From Chromohalobacter moromii (GTDB lineage Bacteria > Pseudomonadota > Gammaproteobacteria > Pseudomonadales > Halomonadaceae): a stretch of DNA of 64,000 bases. Where the stretch lies: positions 868,001-932,000 of the forward strand of contig NZ_JAHXDI010000001.1 of assembly GCF_023091865.1 (NCBI RefSeq), read 5' to 3'. Numbering within the stretch: position 1 is the stretch's first letter; each line of letters begins with the position of its first letter. The position numbers and the translations under genes are program-made. The notes below the pieces were generated by a model. It was not told where the DNA came from. It made no database searches and saw only the letters and a list, made by a program, of their open reading frames with translations. Shown piece after piece: positions 62,954 to 64,000 of the stretch.

Positions 62954-63041
62954 GGAGGGGTGTCCGAGTGGTCGAAGGAGCGCGCCTGGAAAGCGCGTAA
63001 GTCGAAAGGCTTCGAGGGTTCGAATCCCTCCCCCTCCGCCA
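62954..63041 (+). tRNA. tRNA-Ser (GGA)
   Basis: A class II tRNA of 88 bases with a long variable arm. Acceptor GGAGGGG/CCCCTCC; anticodon loop CTGGAAA gives GGA; encoded CCA at 63039-63041. Confidence 0.97.
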
Positions 63042-63053
63042 AGATTTTTGATT

Positions 63054-63084
63054 AAGCCGCTGATTTCAGCGGCTTTTTCTTTTT
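63054..63084 (+). terminator. Rho-independent terminator after tRNA-Ser
   Basis: A nine-base stem AAGCCGCTG/CAGCGGCTT with a four-base loop, followed by a long T-rich run (TTTTTCTTTTTCT). Confidence 0.93.
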
Positions 63085-63679
63085 CTGTATCTTGGCAACC
63101 CACACTTTGACCCACACCTTGTACTTGGCTTCCATCGGCCCTTCTTGGATACCTCTGGACTGTTTTCCTCTCCACTATCCCGCACTTCCTTTATGCACAT
63201 CCCCATCTTTGTCAGTCTTATCTAATTCAGGGATGACAACAGCAGCTCAGGGTTTTGGGTACTATCATCCTAATTATTATGAATGGTAGTTGGCTTCGGA
63301 TTTGGTAATTCCAGCTTTCTGTCCGTTGGCATCGCTCATAGCGAGCATCGCCTTCGGTTAAAAGCCTTATGTCCATGTTCGCCTGCCCCATCTCCTGCTC
63401 CCTATCGTTATTGTCCTGTAACAATAGGATACCACCATGCAGGGCAGAGCATCATGCGACCAGCTAGGGTAGCTATCTAGAGTGGACATGATGACGCCCC
63501 AGTATGCTTCAGACCTGTTTGATCGGCAGTAATGCTATGCATCCCACAGGATCCATATTCACGTTCCTTTCCGCATGACCTTTGAGTTTTTTCTCGGTCA
63601 ATTCCTCTGTGTTCGGATTCAGCTATCGCAATATAGACCTGTCCCGTCATTGGTGGCGGGCCAACACAAGGAGACTGAC
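63085..63679. other. Gene-poor, AT-richer stretch after tRNA-Ser
   Basis: I see no supported gene in these 595 bases. Base composition is more AT-rich and codon-like structure is lost compared with the rest of the window. The only open frames are short and have neither ribosome sites nor a recognisable product. A small hairpin ATTGTCCTGTAACAAT occurs near 63410. The stretch may be decayed accessory DNA. Confidence 0.6.
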
Positions 63680-63796
63680 ATGGCCAAGCAAGATGATGAC
63701 AACCGCAGCCGACAACTGGACCCGGAACATGATGCCTACTGGCAATCTCGGGGCGAAGACGAAAGGCCGGATGACTGGCAGGATCGCATAGACTAG
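63680..63796 (+). CDS. Small acidic protein, 38 aa, unknown
   Basis: The product is 38 aa, strongly hydrophilic, rich in Asp, Glu, Arg, Gln and Trp (DPEHDAYWQSRGEDERPDDW at about residues 15-34, exactly 20 shown). An AAGGAG lies six bases before the ATG, and a GC-rich hairpin follows the stop, so the gene is well framed despite its size. I do not recognise the family. Confidence 0.65.
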   Translation: MAKQDDDNRSRQLDPEHDAYWQSRGEDERPDDWQDRID

Positions 63797-63808
63797 GGCT
63801 CTATGCTG

Positions 63809-63837
63809 GCGGGGCCGTTTCCGCCGGCCCCGCTTTT
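63809..63837. terminator. Hairpin between the small ORF and a convergent gene
   Basis: A nine-base stem GCGGGGCCG/CGGCCCCGC with a seven-base loop, followed by TTTT on the plus strand. It overlaps the stop codon of the minus-strand gene entering at the right edge. Confidence 0.85.
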
Positions 63838-64000
63838 ACGCCATCGATTGGGCGATCGCTGTTGAAGCTTTGAGGTACTCTGGCTGGAATACTGAAAAGA
63901 CCTCTTCGATCATGGGGATGGGTACCTTTGCTACGCTCATGTCATTTTGTACCACCCGGCAGGTTTCTAGCAGCACGAAAGCCCGTGCATAGCCCTCGGC
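63836..64000 (-). CDS. C-terminal end of an unidentified gene (5' end outside window)
   Basis: The minus-strand frame is open for 54 codons from the window edge to a TAA at 63836-63838. The peptide includes AFVLLETCRVVQNDMSVAKV, IPMIEEVFSVFQPEYL and ends AIAQSMA. I do not recognise it. The uninterrupted frame up to the window edge and the shared terminator make it a real gene end. Confidence 0.6.
   Translation of the reverse strand, partial: AEGYARAFVLLETCRVVQNDMSVAKVPIPMIEEVFSVFQPEYLKASTAIAQSMA

Noticed and set aside
63085-63679. A decayed integrase next to tRNA-Ser
   Set aside because: No integrase motif could be read in any frame; only the change in composition is seen.

Overview
The window reads as core chromosome of a GC-rich, salt-tolerant gammaproteobacterium, most likely a member of the Halomonadaceae (Chromohalobacter or Halomonas). 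This rests on the gene families seen: a BCCT osmolyte carrier, the very large NAD-dependent glutamate dehydrogenase, an MksBEF-type condensin operon, rmf, slyD, and umuDC behind a LexA box. The genus is an inference. No rRNA operon, CRISPR array, insertion sequence or prophage is visible.

Layout. 1-5.2 kb: the end of an MFS carrier, an exported MsrA, a CDP-alcohol phosphatidyltransferase, SlyD, a small membrane protein, an LpxR-type lipid A deacylase with nested inverted repeats upstream, a glycine-zipper lipoprotein and a DUF6314 protein. 5.2-16.8 kb: a DMT exporter, an FMN-binding glutamate-synthase-like protein, ZntR, DUF1853, a MocR regulator coupled to a small membrane protein, NAD kinase, a metallophosphoesterase, a coupled rhomboid/DUF1315/DUF2797 trio, a DJ-1/PfpI protein and a b561 cytochrome. 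16.8-29.2 kb: YceI, a diguanylate cyclase, DkgB, a MATE pump, DadA, an EF-hand protein, PhhB plus an aromatic aminotransferase (no PhhA), RecQ and a BCCT carrier.

29.4-35.4 kb is the most distinctive block. An SMC-like ATPase, an MksE-like subunit, an MksF-like kleisin and a group II truncated haemoglobin are chained by four successive ATGA stop/start overlaps. No JetD/MksG nuclease is present. 35.4-39.4 kb holds RarA, a hemerythrin-like protein lacking most metal ligands, and SOS-boxed umuDC whose UmuD lacks both catalytic residues of its self-cleaving protease.

39.4-58.1 kb: a LysR regulator/MurI pair, TrmA, the 1612-residue glutamate dehydrogenase, a secreted protein with two copies of a beta-rich domain, PyrD converging on rmf, RlmKL, a WGR-domain protein, PdxB, HtpX, AlaA, YlqF and MsrB. 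58.3-59.0 kb is a tRNA array Glu-Gly-Glu-Gly-Glu behind a near-consensus promoter, with two CCA-ended tRNA-Gly 3' pseudo-copies between genes. 59.1-62.8 kb: the YadGH ABC exporter, QueF, a YdjA nitroreductase and a YiiD-type thioesterase. After tRNA-Ser (62.95 kb) the sequence becomes AT-richer and nearly gene-free. It carries one 38-codon ORF and the open end of a minus-strand gene, so this may be the edge of an accessory region.

The best leads are the protease-dead UmuD, the condensin-globin operon, the ligand-poor hemerythrin protein and the tRNA spacers.
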